From CFX2 sp038251275 (GTDB taxonomy: Bacteria; Chloroflexota; Anaerolineae; Aggregatilineales; Phototrophicaceae), in NCBI GenBank assembly GCA_038251275.1, contig JBBSBM010000030.1, positions 8,113-72,112 of the forward strand: 64,000 nucleotides of DNA, given 5' to 3'. Made by a program: the position numbers and the translations under genes. Shown piece after piece: positions 35,577 through 44,033 of this stretch. The stretch's first letter is position 1, and every line of letters begins with the position of its first letter. The notes under the pieces are model-generated. The model ran no database searches. It was not told the DNA's origin and saw only the letters and a list, made by a program, of their open reading frames with translations.

Positions 35577-36758
35577 ATGCGTGGTCGCTTACTCATTCTG
35601 ATTGGATTAATTGTTCTTTTGGCAATAGTTGCTGTTGTCGTTATCTTACCGAGTTTGAGCGCTCCTCAACCGGTGACGGTGACCGATACCAGCGGTAATA
35701 CGGTAGTACAACAAGAAGTTGGCACACAGGCTCCGACACCCACACCTATTCCTCTTGTGAAGGTTGTTCAAGCATTACAGAACCTTCCACGCGGGTATCG
35801 CTTCCCCAACACGATACAAGAGCTCGAAAATATTGTGGGTTACGCTACTCTCCCGGAAGAAACTGTTCCATTTAATGCCATCAAGGAACAGGATGGAGGG
35901 TTAGAAAAAGTTCTTGGAAAAATCGCACGTACTGATGTCTTCCGTGAACAGCCTATTCTTTCCACATACTTGGTCACTGACTTGACGCAGCTTGCAGCTG
36001 TTGGTTCTGATGCAGCAGCGGTATTGCCGAGTGACCGTGTAGCCGTTTCATTGCCGATGGATCGCATCACCAGTGTAGCCTACGGTTTGCAAGATGGCGA
36101 TCATGTGGACGTGATTATTTCGATGCTCTTCATCGATGTGGATGAAGTTTTCCAATCAATCACCCCCAACCTCGTAACACTGTTTACGAAAACAGATCAA
36201 GGTATCGAACTCAAGCAAGGTATTGGTGGTCGTATTGACCAATCGAGTATTGGTACGGTTATTGTCGGGCCAGCGGAACGTCAACGTCCGCGTTTGGTGA
36301 CACAACGTACCATTCAAGATGCGTTGGTGGTTCATGTGGGAGAATTCCCACTTGATGGACGTTATTTAGGGGTACTTCCAACACCTACACCTGTACCAGC
36401 AACAGCAGAAGCCAGTGATAGTGGTGGCGGAAATAATCAAACGCCCGTTCCCACTATTACACCGATACCGCCTCCGAATATCGTTACATTAGGTGTAACG
36501 CCGCAATATGCTGTTGTTCTGGTGTGGGCAATCGATGCGAGACTACCTGTCACTTTGGCATTGCGTTCAGTTAATGATCGCAGCACGCAGCAAACATCTC
36601 CAGTCACACTGGATTATATGATGCAAGAGTTCCGCATTGAAGTTCCTGCGCGTCGTGATTACAGTATTGAACCAGCTATTCGTAGTATTCGCCAACTGGT
36701 TACAGGCGACATTATCGATTTGTCGGGTGTGATAGCCAATCCCCAAGCAACACAATAA
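35577..36758 (+). CDS. cpaB: Flp pilus assembly protein CpaB/RcpC
   Basis: A 393-residue protein with an N-terminal membrane anchor (LLILIGLIVLLAIVAVVVIL), a Pro/Thr linker, and a SAF-like domain (about 60-200) with VVQALQNLPRGYRFP and DRVAVSLPMDRITSVAYGLQDGDHVDVI, the RcpC signature. A second Pro/Thr stalk (about 265-300) precedes a C-terminal domain (about 305-390). CpaB/RcpC is a periplasmic or surface part of the Tad secretion system. GGAGG stands before the ATG. It begins the tad-type gene row. Confidence 0.9.
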   Translation: MRGRLLILIGLIVLLAIVAVVVILPSLSAPQPVTVTDTSGNTVVQQEVGTQAPTPTPIPLVKVVQALQNLPRGYRFPNTIQELENIVGYATLPEETVPFNAIKEQDGGLEKVLGKIARTDVFREQPILSTYLVTDLTQLAAVGSDAAAVLPSDRVAVSLPMDRITSVAYGLQDGDHVDVIISMLFIDVDEVFQSITPNLVTLFTKTDQGIELKQGIGGRIDQSSIGTVIVGPAERQRPRLVTQRTIQDALVVHVGEFPLDGRYLGVLPTPTPVPATAEASDSGGGNNQTPVPTITPIPPPNIVTLGVTPQYAVVLVWAIDARLPVTLALRSVNDRSTQQTSPVTLDYMMQEFRIEVPARRDYSIEPAIRSIRQLVTGDIIDLSGVIANPQATQ

Positions 36759-36797
36759 CAGGCTAGATTGACAACATTCTCAAGTCAGGTTAGTCCC

Positions 36798-36828
36798 GTC
36801 CCTCATCTTTTCAATAAAGATGAGGGAC
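36798..36828 (+). terminator. Strong hairpin between cpaB and cpaE
   Basis: GTCCCTCATCTTT (36798-36810) pairs perfectly with AAAGATGAGGGAC (36816-36828) around TCAAT. Only TTCT follows, so it may be a leaky terminator that sets the ratio of CpaB to the downstream ATPases. Confidence 0.55.
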
Positions 36829-36915
36829 TTCTAAAGTAACTTGATTAGGAAGTCAATTATGATATGGGAACACAAGTGTCAACAGGTGCGATGAAAGAAG
36901 TCTTCAGGTAGCCAT

Positions 36916-38259
36916 ATGAATAAACCAGGAAACCCTCAGGGCGCCGACGGCGAAATTATCACTATTTTATTAGTGGATGATATTCCGGAAGCTCGTGAAA
37001 ATATCAAGAAAATGATTGCCTTTGAACCCGATATGAAAGTTGTCGGATCAGCAGGCACTGGTCGTGAAGGTGTGGCTCTGGCAAAGGAACTTAAGCCAAA
37101 TATCGTCATCATGGACATTAACATGCCCGATATGGACGGTATACAAGCCACCGCACTCATCACGCAAGCTGTCCCAACTACAGCCGTCATCATGATGTCA
37201 GTCCAAAGCGATCAAGACTATTTGCAGCGAGCCATGCTGGTTGGGGCACGTTTTTTCCTGTCCAAACCGGTATCAATGGATGACTTGTATAACACTATTC
37301 GCAATGTTTATGCGCAGCACAAACAGCTTGCAGAACAATATAGGACAATGGCAAGCGCAACTAGTGGAGGATCTGTCAAAGCTCCTGTTGCATCTACAAC
37401 GGGAACCGATAATGATCGCGCAGGCCATATTATCGTTGTTTATAGCCCACAAGGTGGTGCAGGATGTACAACGGTAGCGACTAATCTTGCTTCCGGTTTG
37501 ATGAGAGAAGGTATACGTGCCCTGTTAGTAGATGCGGACTTACAATTTGGCGATGTGGGTGTATTTCTAAATTTACAAGCACAATCAACGATCGTCGATT
37601 TGGCGCGTAGTGTCGCTGATTTGGACACAGAACTTTTTGACAATATTGTTGTCACGCATGACAGTGGTTTAAAGGTATTGATGGGACCTTCGCGTCCCGC
37701 TGAAGCTTTTGTTGTACAACAAGACCCTTCGGCTGTCGCAACCATTCTACAAAAAGTTGCTAATCACTATGACTTTATCATTGTAGATACCGGACGACAC
37801 ATGGATGAAACTCTAGGTGCTTTGTTTGACATTGCCAGCAAAATTGTGCTTGTCGCTACACCGACATTGGCCGGCGTTAAGAATGTCCGTTTTGTAATGG
37901 ATGAGTTTGATCAACTTGGTTACACGGCAGACAAGACAGTCATCGTACTGAATCGTGTACCGCAGGATCGAAATCTACAAAAATTCGCAATACCCAGCGA
38001 AAAAATCGCGAAGTTTTTAAAACGTCCTGTAGAAGTTGAAATACCATCGGACGAGCTTACAGCCTTAACTGCTATGAGCAAAGGCGTTCTCATTGTAGCG
38101 CAACGCGATCGTAGTCGTTCACCTGTGAAAGAGTTCATGCAACTCGCTGATTTGATTTATACAAAGATGATGGGAGATCCAATTGAACCTGAAACAAAGG
38201 CACAACCAGAAAAAACTGGTGGTCTTTTCAGGACGAATATATTTGGAAGAACCAGTTAA
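36916..38259 (+). CDS. cpaE: CpaE/TadZ-type protein: receiver plus MinD-like ATPase domain with altered P-loop
   Basis: A 447-residue protein. The receiver (about 15-132) is complete, with DD at 21-22, D67 in IMDINMPDMDG and K117 in SKPVS. The MinD-like part (about 170-420) has SPQGGAGCTTVATNLA (177-192) in place of KGGVGKT: both the signature Lys and the Walker A Lys are missing. LLVDADLQFGDVGVFLNL and FIIVDTGRHMDET are preserved. TadZ/CpaE proteins place the pilus machine at a pole, and many lack ATPase residues. A full-length receiver suggests phosphorylation input, perhaps from the nearby kinase. Confidence 0.9.
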   Translation: MNKPGNPQGADGEIITILLVDDIPEARENIKKMIAFEPDMKVVGSAGTGREGVALAKELKPNIVIMDINMPDMDGIQATALITQAVPTTAVIMMSVQSDQDYLQRAMLVGARFFLSKPVSMDDLYNTIRNVYAQHKQLAEQYRTMASATSGGSVKAPVASTTGTDNDRAGHIIVVYSPQGGAGCTTVATNLASGLMREGIRALLVDADLQFGDVGVFLNLQAQSTIVDLARSVADLDTELFDNIVVTHDSGLKVLMGPSRPAEAFVVQQDPSAVATILQKVANHYDFIIVDTGRHMDETLGALFDIASKIVLVATPTLAGVKNVRFVMDEFDQLGYTADKTVIVLNRVPQDRNLQKFAIPSEKIAKFLKRPVEVEIPSDELTALTAMSKGVLIVAQRDRSRSPVKEFMQLADLIYTKMMGDPIEPETKAQPEKTGGLFRTNIFGRTS

Positions 38260-38309
38260 AGTAAGCAGTCCAAGCGCACCGACCTCGGTTGTAAGTATGG
38301 AGGATCGCA

Positions 38310-39758
38310 ATGTCACTATTACGTCGAATTGATAAAGGTGGGGGGAACTCAGGCGGTGACTCGGGTTCTGGTGGACATGGTCCTGAAACCGGAGGCGCAG
38401 GCGGAGAGACTGATGAGTCAAAATTAGCCGCTATGCGCCAGCGCCGTCAGGCATTGGCAGAACAACAGCGCCCCGGAGCACCCGGCAAAGGCAATAATTA
38501 CCTCGACCTCAAGACACGCGTTCAGAATAAACTCGTGTCTGAACTCGACCATCAATCAATGGATGTATCGCGCAAAAATGAAGTGCGTGCCCATATTGAA
38601 GAATTATTCAATGCCATTCTAGCAGATGAAAGCATTGTCATCTCGCGGGCGGAACGTTTGAGTCTATTTGAAGCGATTGTTGCGGAAATTCTCGGTTTTG
38701 GGCCGTTAGAAATTCTGCTTGGTGATGATTCTATCACTGAAATTATGGTGAATGGACCCAAAAACATATTCATCGAGCAAAAAGGTAATATCACACGTGC
38801 TAATGTTGCGTTTGAGAACGATGAGCATGTGTTACGTATTATTGATCGTATCGTCGCACCTCTAGGCCGTCGCATTGACGAAAGTTCTCCACTTGTGGAT
38901 GCTCGTTTACCCGATGGTTCGCGCGTGAACGCAGTTATCCGCCCCATTTCACTGGTTGGCCCAACGATTACTATTCGTAAGTTTTCTAAAAAACCACTTG
39001 TGATTGATGACTTGATTCGCTTTGGTTCCATGACGAAGGAAATTGCCGATTTCCTTCGTGCTTGCATTATTTCACGATTGAATACGATTGTGGCAGGTGG
39101 TACAGGTTCAGGTAAAACTACCCTGCTCAATGTGCTTTCAGGCTTCATACCGAACGATGAGCGCATTATCACTGTAGAAAACGCGGCTGAGCTGCAACTT
39201 CGGCAGGAACATGTTGTTACACTTGAAACACGCCCATCTAACATTGAAGGCAAGGGGCAAATTAGTATTCAAGACTTGGTTGTTAACTGCTTGCGTATGC
39301 GCCCTGACCGTATCGTTGTTGGAGAGTGTCGTGGTGGTGAAGCCCTAGACATGCTTCAGGCTATGAATACAGGTCACGATGGATCATTGACAACCCTCCA
39401 CTCCAACACACCGCGTGATACGATATCCCGTTTGGAAGTGATGTGCTTGATGGCGGGGATGGATTTACCCGTGCGCGCTATACGTGAACAAATCGCAAGT
39501 GCAGTGGATTTAATCTGTCAACAAAACCGTTTGCGCGATGGTTCACGTAAAATAGAGAAGATTACGGAAGTACAGGGCATGGAAGGTGAAATTATCACCA
39601 TGTCTGATATTTTCGAGTTTGAACAGACCGGTATCGAAGGTGGAAAGATCATTGGGCGAATACGCCCAACGGGTTTGCGTCCGAAGTTTATCGAACGAAT
39701 TGAGTCCGCAGGTATCCATTTGCCACCATCAGTCTTCGGTATTGGACGCACTTACTGA
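38310..39758 (+). CDS. cpaF: Tad pilus secretion ATPase CpaF/TadA
   Basis: A 482-residue type II/IV secretion ATPase. A Gly-rich, flexible start (1-60) precedes the N-terminal domain and the core. Motifs: FGPLEILLGDDSITEIMVNG, VDARLPDGSRVNAVIRP, Walker A AGGTGSGKTTLLN, VENAAELQLRQEHVVTLE (Asp box), Walker B-region LRMRPDRIVVGECRGGEA, and the His box TGHDGSLTTLHSNT. It powers both pilus assembly and retraction in Tad systems. GGAGG lies just before the ATG. It stands between cpaE and tadB as usual. Confidence 0.96.
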   Translation: MSLLRRIDKGGGNSGGDSGSGGHGPETGGAGGETDESKLAAMRQRRQALAEQQRPGAPGKGNNYLDLKTRVQNKLVSELDHQSMDVSRKNEVRAHIEELFNAILADESIVISRAERLSLFEAIVAEILGFGPLEILLGDDSITEIMVNGPKNIFIEQKGNITRANVAFENDEHVLRIIDRIVAPLGRRIDESSPLVDARLPDGSRVNAVIRPISLVGPTITIRKFSKKPLVIDDLIRFGSMTKEIADFLRACIISRLNTIVAGGTGSGKTTLLNVLSGFIPNDERIITVENAAELQLRQEHVVTLETRPSNIEGKGQISIQDLVVNCLRMRPDRIVVGECRGGEALDMLQAMNTGHDGSLTTLHSNTPRDTISRLEVMCLMAGMDLPVRAIREQIASAVDLICQQNRLRDGSRKIEKITEVQGMEGEIITMSDIFEFEQTGIEGGKIIGRIRPTGLRPKFIERIESAGIHLPPSVFGIGRTY

Positions 39759-39884
39759 GAACTCCATTCGTATTGTCGTATGGATAAATAAGCTGTGGTA
39801 CGCGCAAATGCTTGACGTGCATTCCATAGTATCCATACAATGTAAACAAGAACAAGTCGATAGTTATAGGGAGGAGGCTTAACA

Positions 39885-40871
39885 GTGCCACCCCAACTTA
39901 TACCCATAATAGCAGCTGTAGCCGGTGTCGTTGCGCTTGGTGTCATTATATTTGGCATTATAAGCGTACGTTCCGAAAAAGATTTGGTCGAGGAGCGATT
40001 AGGTCGCTTCGAGGAAGATTTTCAGTCTTTTTTGGAAGTTGATGAACCTGAAGATGATTCACGAAAAGAAGACAAGCGTGCGCTTGACCAGATTGATAAG
40101 GCTATCTCAAAAAGGCCTTTTGCACAGAAAACTCGCTTACAACTTGCTCGTGCGGATATCAAGCTGACGGTTGCCGAGTACTTTGTTTTACAAGGTCTCT
40201 CCCCTGTCGCATTTTTTGCGGCGGGTTATTTTATACTTTTCCGTGGCGACATCGTCATGTCGATTGTGGCAGGTTTTATTGGCTTCTTTTTCCCGCGTAT
40301 CTATGTGTCGCGAGCAACGAGCCAGAGGCTCATTCGTTTTGAGCAACAGTTACCCGACACGCTTGCCCTTTGGGTGAACGCTCTCCGTTCGGGGTTCAGC
40401 GTGCTGCAAGCGATGGAAGCGATTTCCCGCGATGCTCCTGAACCGACGGCTACAGAGTTCAAGCGCGTTGTGCAAGAAGTTCAGCTCGGTATTGATGTCG
40501 AAGATGCATTAGGACATCTTTTGGCGCGAGTTGAAAGCGAAGATTTGGATTTGGTCATTACGGCTGTAAACATCCAGCGTGAGGTCGGTGGTAACCTTGC
40601 CGAAATTCTGGAAGTTATCGGTCATACGATCCGTGAACGTATTAAGCTAAAAGGCGAAATTCGTGTACTTACTTCACAGGGACGTGCGACGGGTTATCTA
40701 ATCAGTTTATTGCCCATAGCGGTAGCGATTTTTCTATCTTTAATTGAACCGGGGTTCATGAACCCGTTGTTTGAAAATCGGCTTTGTGGTTGGCCATTGT
40801 TAGGCATTGGCTTAGCACTTATTGGTATGGGTATGGCTGCCATCCAGAAAATCGTCAACATAGAAATCTAG
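39885..40871 (+). CDS. tadB: Tad pilus inner-membrane platform protein TadB
   Basis: A 328-residue T2SSF-domain protein starting at GTG 39885 with GGAGG eight bases upstream. One N-terminal helix, then two mid helices (about 105-145), then the T2SSF cytoplasmic region with LPDTLALWVNALRSGFSVLQAMEAISRDAPEPTATEFKRV, and two C-terminal helices. TadB and TadC form the platform on which CpaF acts. It is followed after a few bases by tadC. Confidence 0.93.
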   Translation: MPPQLIPIIAAVAGVVALGVIIFGIISVRSEKDLVEERLGRFEEDFQSFLEVDEPEDDSRKEDKRALDQIDKAISKRPFAQKTRLQLARADIKLTVAEYFVLQGLSPVAFFAAGYFILFRGDIVMSIVAGFIGFFFPRIYVSRATSQRLIRFEQQLPDTLALWVNALRSGFSVLQAMEAISRDAPEPTATEFKRVVQEVQLGIDVEDALGHLLARVESEDLDLVITAVNIQREVGGNLAEILEVIGHTIRERIKLKGEIRVLTSQGRATGYLISLLPIAVAIFLSLIEPGFMNPLFENRLCGWPLLGIGLALIGMGMAAIQKIVNIEI

Positions 40872-40881
40872 GGATATTGTG

Positions 40882-41823
40882 ATGGAAAATATTGTTGTTG
40901 TATTAGTGATTGTCGTGGTGGTCGTTATTGTGGGACTGATTTATGTCGCACTAAGGGATGATCAAAAACGTGATCCTTTACAGGATCGATTGGCACAATT
41001 TGGTGAACGAGAACTCCCCGAATCCCTAGAGGAAATTGAACTCTCACTCTCTTTCAAAGATCGTATTTTGATCCCGCTCCTGCGTCGTATAGCGGACATC
41101 ACAACACGCTTCACCCCCCAGAAGCAGATTGATGAAACACGTAAAACGATTGAGCAAGCTGGCATGGCTGGCTCAATGGAACCGACTACATTCCTAACTA
41201 TCCGTATTGTCGCCACTGTAGGCATTGCACTCGCAGCCTTCATGGTGTTCTTTGTTTTATCGCCCAAGCGTGATCCTAACGCCCTGTTATATACTGCTGG
41301 CGGTGCTGCACTGGGCTTTTACTTCCCCGTACTTTGGATAAAGGGCAAAGTCTCGCGCCGACAAGACGGTATTCTTAAAAGTTTACCGGACGCGCTTGAC
41401 TTACTTACCATCTGCGTAGAAGCCGGTTTAGGTTTCGATCAAGCGATGGGTAAAGTTTACGAGAAGTGGGATAACGACCTTGCGATTGGTTTTGGACGTG
41501 TGCTTCGCGAAATTCAGCTCGGTAAATTACGTCGTGAAGCGATGCGTGATATGTCTGACCGTATGGGTGTTCCAGATGTCACCAGCTTCGTGGCAGCCGT
41601 TATTCAAGCTGACCAATTGGGTGTAAGCATGACGAAGATTTTGCGTGTGCAATCCGACCAAATGCGTGTTAAGCGCCGTCAGCGTGCTCAGGAAAAGGCA
41701 CATCAAGCACCTGTGAAAATGATGATCCCAATGGTACTACTGATATTCCCATCGCTGTGGATTGTGTTGCTAGGGCCAGCCGTCATCTTCTTGATGGGCA
41801 GCGGCACACTAGGCAAGGTGTAG
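40882..41823 (+). CDS. tadC: Tad pilus inner-membrane platform protein TadC
   Basis: A 313-residue T2SSF-domain protein (ATG 40882; a GTG three bases earlier is also possible). It has an N-terminal helix, two mid helices (about 105-150), and LPDALDLLTICVEAGLGFDQAMGKVYEKWDNDLAIGF, then ADQLGVSMTKILRVQSDQMRVKRRQRAQEKAHQAPVKM, typical of TadC, and a last helix. It ends the visible pilus row: no flp prepilin, prepilin peptidase, secretin or TadE-like gene follows in this window. Confidence 0.93.
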   Translation: MENIVVVLVIVVVVVIVGLIYVALRDDQKRDPLQDRLAQFGERELPESLEEIELSLSFKDRILIPLLRRIADITTRFTPQKQIDETRKTIEQAGMAGSMEPTTFLTIRIVATVGIALAAFMVFFVLSPKRDPNALLYTAGGAALGFYFPVLWIKGKVSRRQDGILKSLPDALDLLTICVEAGLGFDQAMGKVYEKWDNDLAIGFGRVLREIQLGKLRREAMRDMSDRMGVPDVTSFVAAVIQADQLGVSMTKILRVQSDQMRVKRRQRAQEKAHQAPVKMMIPMVLLIFPSLWIVLLGPAVIFLMGSGTLGKV

Positions 41824-41913
41824 TGAAACAATAGCAAATTCAATTTGATTACTGGCGCATTATCATTACCAATAGCGAGCGATATGCCAGAAATTTTGTC
41901 GCAGAAAATCAAT

Positions 41914-42663
41914 ATGAATCAAAAACAAAAAGCCCCGATTTGGTCTGGGCTTTTTGCGTCTAGGACAATTATCAATCGTTTGACATCCGTTGGGTTGGAT
42001 TTACTTTTCCCCCCTCGTTGCGCTGGATGTGGTCAAATTGATACATTCTGGTGTGCCAACTGTCAGCACGAGATTGACCTCATAACCTTAACTGAGCATA
42101 TTGAACCAAAAGCTCCGCTACTGGGTGTAGTCGCAACTGGTTGGCATACAGATAAGCTTCGAGAGGCAGTACAAGCACTAAAATACGAAAATGCTCGTGC
42201 TGTAGCCAAACCGCTGGGAGAAAAGCTTGCACGTTGTTTGCTGCAACGTGATTGGACAATCGACATGATTGTCCCTGTGCCATTACACACTAAACGTTTG
42301 GCGGAAAGAGGTTACAATCAGGCACAGTTATTGGCGGAAGTCGTAGCCATAATTAGCGAGATTCGTTGTGAGCCAAGTGCTTTACAGCGGGTAAGAGAAA
42401 CACAATCACAGGTTACAGTCAGTGGTGCGGAAAGGTTAGTCAACATAAACGGCGCATTTGTCGCAGACAGAGAAATCGTTGATGGTCAAAGTATATTGAT
42501 TATAGACGATGTATATACCACTGGATCAACATTAAGTGCATGTGGAGAAGCACTTGTTTCGGCTGGTGCACGTGCAGTTTACGGCCTGACTGTTACTGCT
42601 GCTAGTTATTCTATTACGCACAAAAAGGAGATTGTAGATGAATATCACCATTCAAGGGCGTAA
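41914..42663 (+). CDS. comF: ComF-family phosphoribosyltransferase-like protein
   Basis: About 249 residues from ATG 41914. The product has the ComF zinc-finger start LDLLFPPRCAGC...FWCANC and the PRTase core with PVPLHTKRLAERGYNQAQLLAE and the PRPP loop IDDVYTTGST. In naturally competent bacteria ComFC helps DNA uptake; other members have unknown roles. The start is uncertain: the tadC terminator (41927-41955) lies inside the ATG-based reading frame, so TTG 41980, just before LDLLFPP, may be the true start. The last 26 bases overlap hpf. Confidence 0.88.
   Translation: MNQKQKAPIWSGLFASRTIINRLTSVGLDLLFPPRCAGCGQIDTFWCANCQHEIDLITLTEHIEPKAPLLGVVATGWHTDKLREAVQALKYENARAVAKPLGEKLARCLLQRDWTIDMIVPVPLHTKRLAERGYNQAQLLAEVVAIISEIRCEPSALQRVRETQSQVTVSGAERLVNINGAFVADREIVDGQSILIIDDVYTTGSTLSACGEALVSAGARAVYGLTVTAASYSITHKKEIVDEYHHSRA
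41927..41955 (+). terminator. Terminator after tadC, inside the 5' end of the comF frame
   Basis: AAAAAGCCC (41927-41935) pairs with GGGCTTTTT (41947-41955), ending in five Ts on the plus strand. It is a classic intrinsic terminator, also usable from the minus strand. Confidence 0.8.
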
Positions 42664-43216
42664 TGTTAAGGTGACGGACTCGATTGAGAACTATGCCCGT
42701 AAAAAGGTTGAACACTTTGATCGTTATCTGCCTAATATCATTGATGCACGAATTGATCTCAATCACGAGCATACGCGACGCGGGGAAGACCTTGTCGCCG
42801 CACAAATTACAATCCGCCACAGCCGAGGGGCGATTTTGCGAACAGAGGAACGCACGACTGGTGATGTAATCGCTGCTATTAACGGTGCTGTAGAGAACAT
42901 GCACCGGCGAATTCAGCGCTTTAAGAGTAAGCGCATTCGCAAAGGCAAAGAACGTTTCAGCGCATCTATTGAGGAAATGAACACAGCAGAGGCCATTCCA
43001 AATGTGGAAGAATTTGTTGACGAGGATGTACAAACCGAAGTTGTCCGTCGAAAAGAAATTCCGGTGATGGCTATGAACGAAGCTGAAGCAGTCGAGCAAA
43101 TGGAGCTGCTAGGACACGCCTTCTTCATGTTCTTCAATGGTGATACAGGCGGCGTCAATGTTTTGTATAAGCGTTCGAGCGGTGGTTACGGGGTTCTCGT
43201 GCCTAAAATCGATTAA
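42638..43216 (+). CDS. hpf: Long-form ribosome hibernation promoting factor
   Basis: A 192-residue long HPF. The N-terminal S30AE domain (about 1-105) begins MNITIQGRNVKVTDSIENYA, and the C-terminal domain (about 130-190) has VVRRKEIPVMAMNEAEAVEQ and GHAFFMFFNGDTGGVNVLY. It binds the 30S decoding centre and makes 100S dimers in stationary phase. AAGGAG lies before the ATG, which overlaps the end of comF; the two are probably co-expressed, a pairing seen in many bacteria. Confidence 0.96.
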   Translation: MNITIQGRNVKVTDSIENYARKKVEHFDRYLPNIIDARIDLNHEHTRRGEDLVAAQITIRHSRGAILRTEERTTGDVIAAINGAVENMHRRIQRFKSKRIRKGKERFSASIEEMNTAEAIPNVEEFVDEDVQTEVVRRKEIPVMAMNEAEAVEQMELLGHAFFMFFNGDTGGVNVLYKRSSGGYGVLVPKID

Positions 43217-43251
43217 GTATCTGTTCTAACGATTTACGATACAGATAGATA

Positions 43252-43280
43252 TAGGGCAGTGGGTAAATTCCACTGCTCTA
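43252..43280 (+). terminator. Terminator after hpf
   Basis: An 11-bp stem (43252-43262 with 43270-43280, one G-U pair) and a 7-base loop are followed by TTTATTT. It lies between the convergent hpf and GT2 genes. Confidence 0.7.
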
Positions 43281-44033
43281 TTTATTTCCACGCCAGAGAT
43301 TCCATAAATGAGTGTACTTACGGAACTCATACCAGCCCATCAGCAAACTCAAGCGAAAACCGTGCCAGCCATCTTGATAACCTTTTAAGCTGACAAAACG
43401 CCACCAAAATTGGCGAAGTGGTTGCAAGATAAAGTTCTGTGGTCTGAGACGAATATTTCGCTGATAAAGGATACTGGCATCATAGGCAAAATAACGTTTT
43501 TGCTTCGTGTGGAATTGCTGAACAGTTTCATAATTCAAGTGAATGAAGTGTTCGCACAGTGTTCCTTCTGCGCCATCAAGCTTCACCAATTCATGAACCT
43601 TCCGTTCCGGATCATAATGGGCTTTGCCAACACGTAATAGGCGCGTTTGATAATCGGGATACCACCCTGCCCCTTTGGTTAGCTTACCAAAGATGTAATT
43701 GAGTCGAGGCACACGCCATGCAATAAAATCAGGATTCTGGATAGCAGTCTGAACTTCGGCAGCCAACTCTGGAGTAACACGTTCATCAGCATCTACAAAG
43801 AGTACCCAGTCCGCCCTGCCCGCAACATATTTTAAAGCAGCGTTGCGCTGACCGGCATAATCATCAAATTTACGCTGCATTACTTCAGCACCAGCATCAC
43901 GGGCAATCATAACTGTATCATCTGTACTAAAGGAGTCGAAAACTACAGTACCATCCGCAAAGCGAACACTTTCGATACAGGCCTGAATATGTCGGGCTTC
44001 GTTGTAGGTCAGAATGATAGCGAATAAAGTCAT
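43278..44033 (-). CDS. GT2 glycosyltransferase (WaaE/KdtX-like)
   Basis: A 251-residue cytoplasmic family-2 glycosyltransferase: FAIILTYNEARHIQACIESVRFAD at the start, the metal-binding VLFVDADERVTPEL, and the tail WWRFVSLKGYQDGWHGFRLSLLM, which resembles the LPS-core beta-glucosyltransferase WaaE/KdtX group. The acceptor in this organism is unknown. Its ATG overlaps the stop of the next GT2 gene, so the two are coupled. Confidence 0.9.
   Translation of the reverse strand: MTLFAIILTYNEARHIQACIESVRFADGTVVFDSFSTDDTVMIARDAGAEVMQRKFDDYAGQRNAALKYVAGRADWVLFVDADERVTPELAAEVQTAIQNPDFIAWRVPRLNYIFGKLTKGAGWYPDYQTRLLRVGKAHYDPERKVHELVKLDGAEGTLCEHFIHLNYETVQQFHTKQKRYFAYDASILYQRNIRLRPQNFILQPLRQFWWRFVSLKGYQDGWHGFRLSLLMGWYEFRKYTHLWNLWRGNK

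Noticed and set aside
38552..39253. 233-codon minus-strand frame inside cpaF
   Set aside because: Antisense shadow of a highly conserved ATPase; Ser/Arg-rich with no domain.
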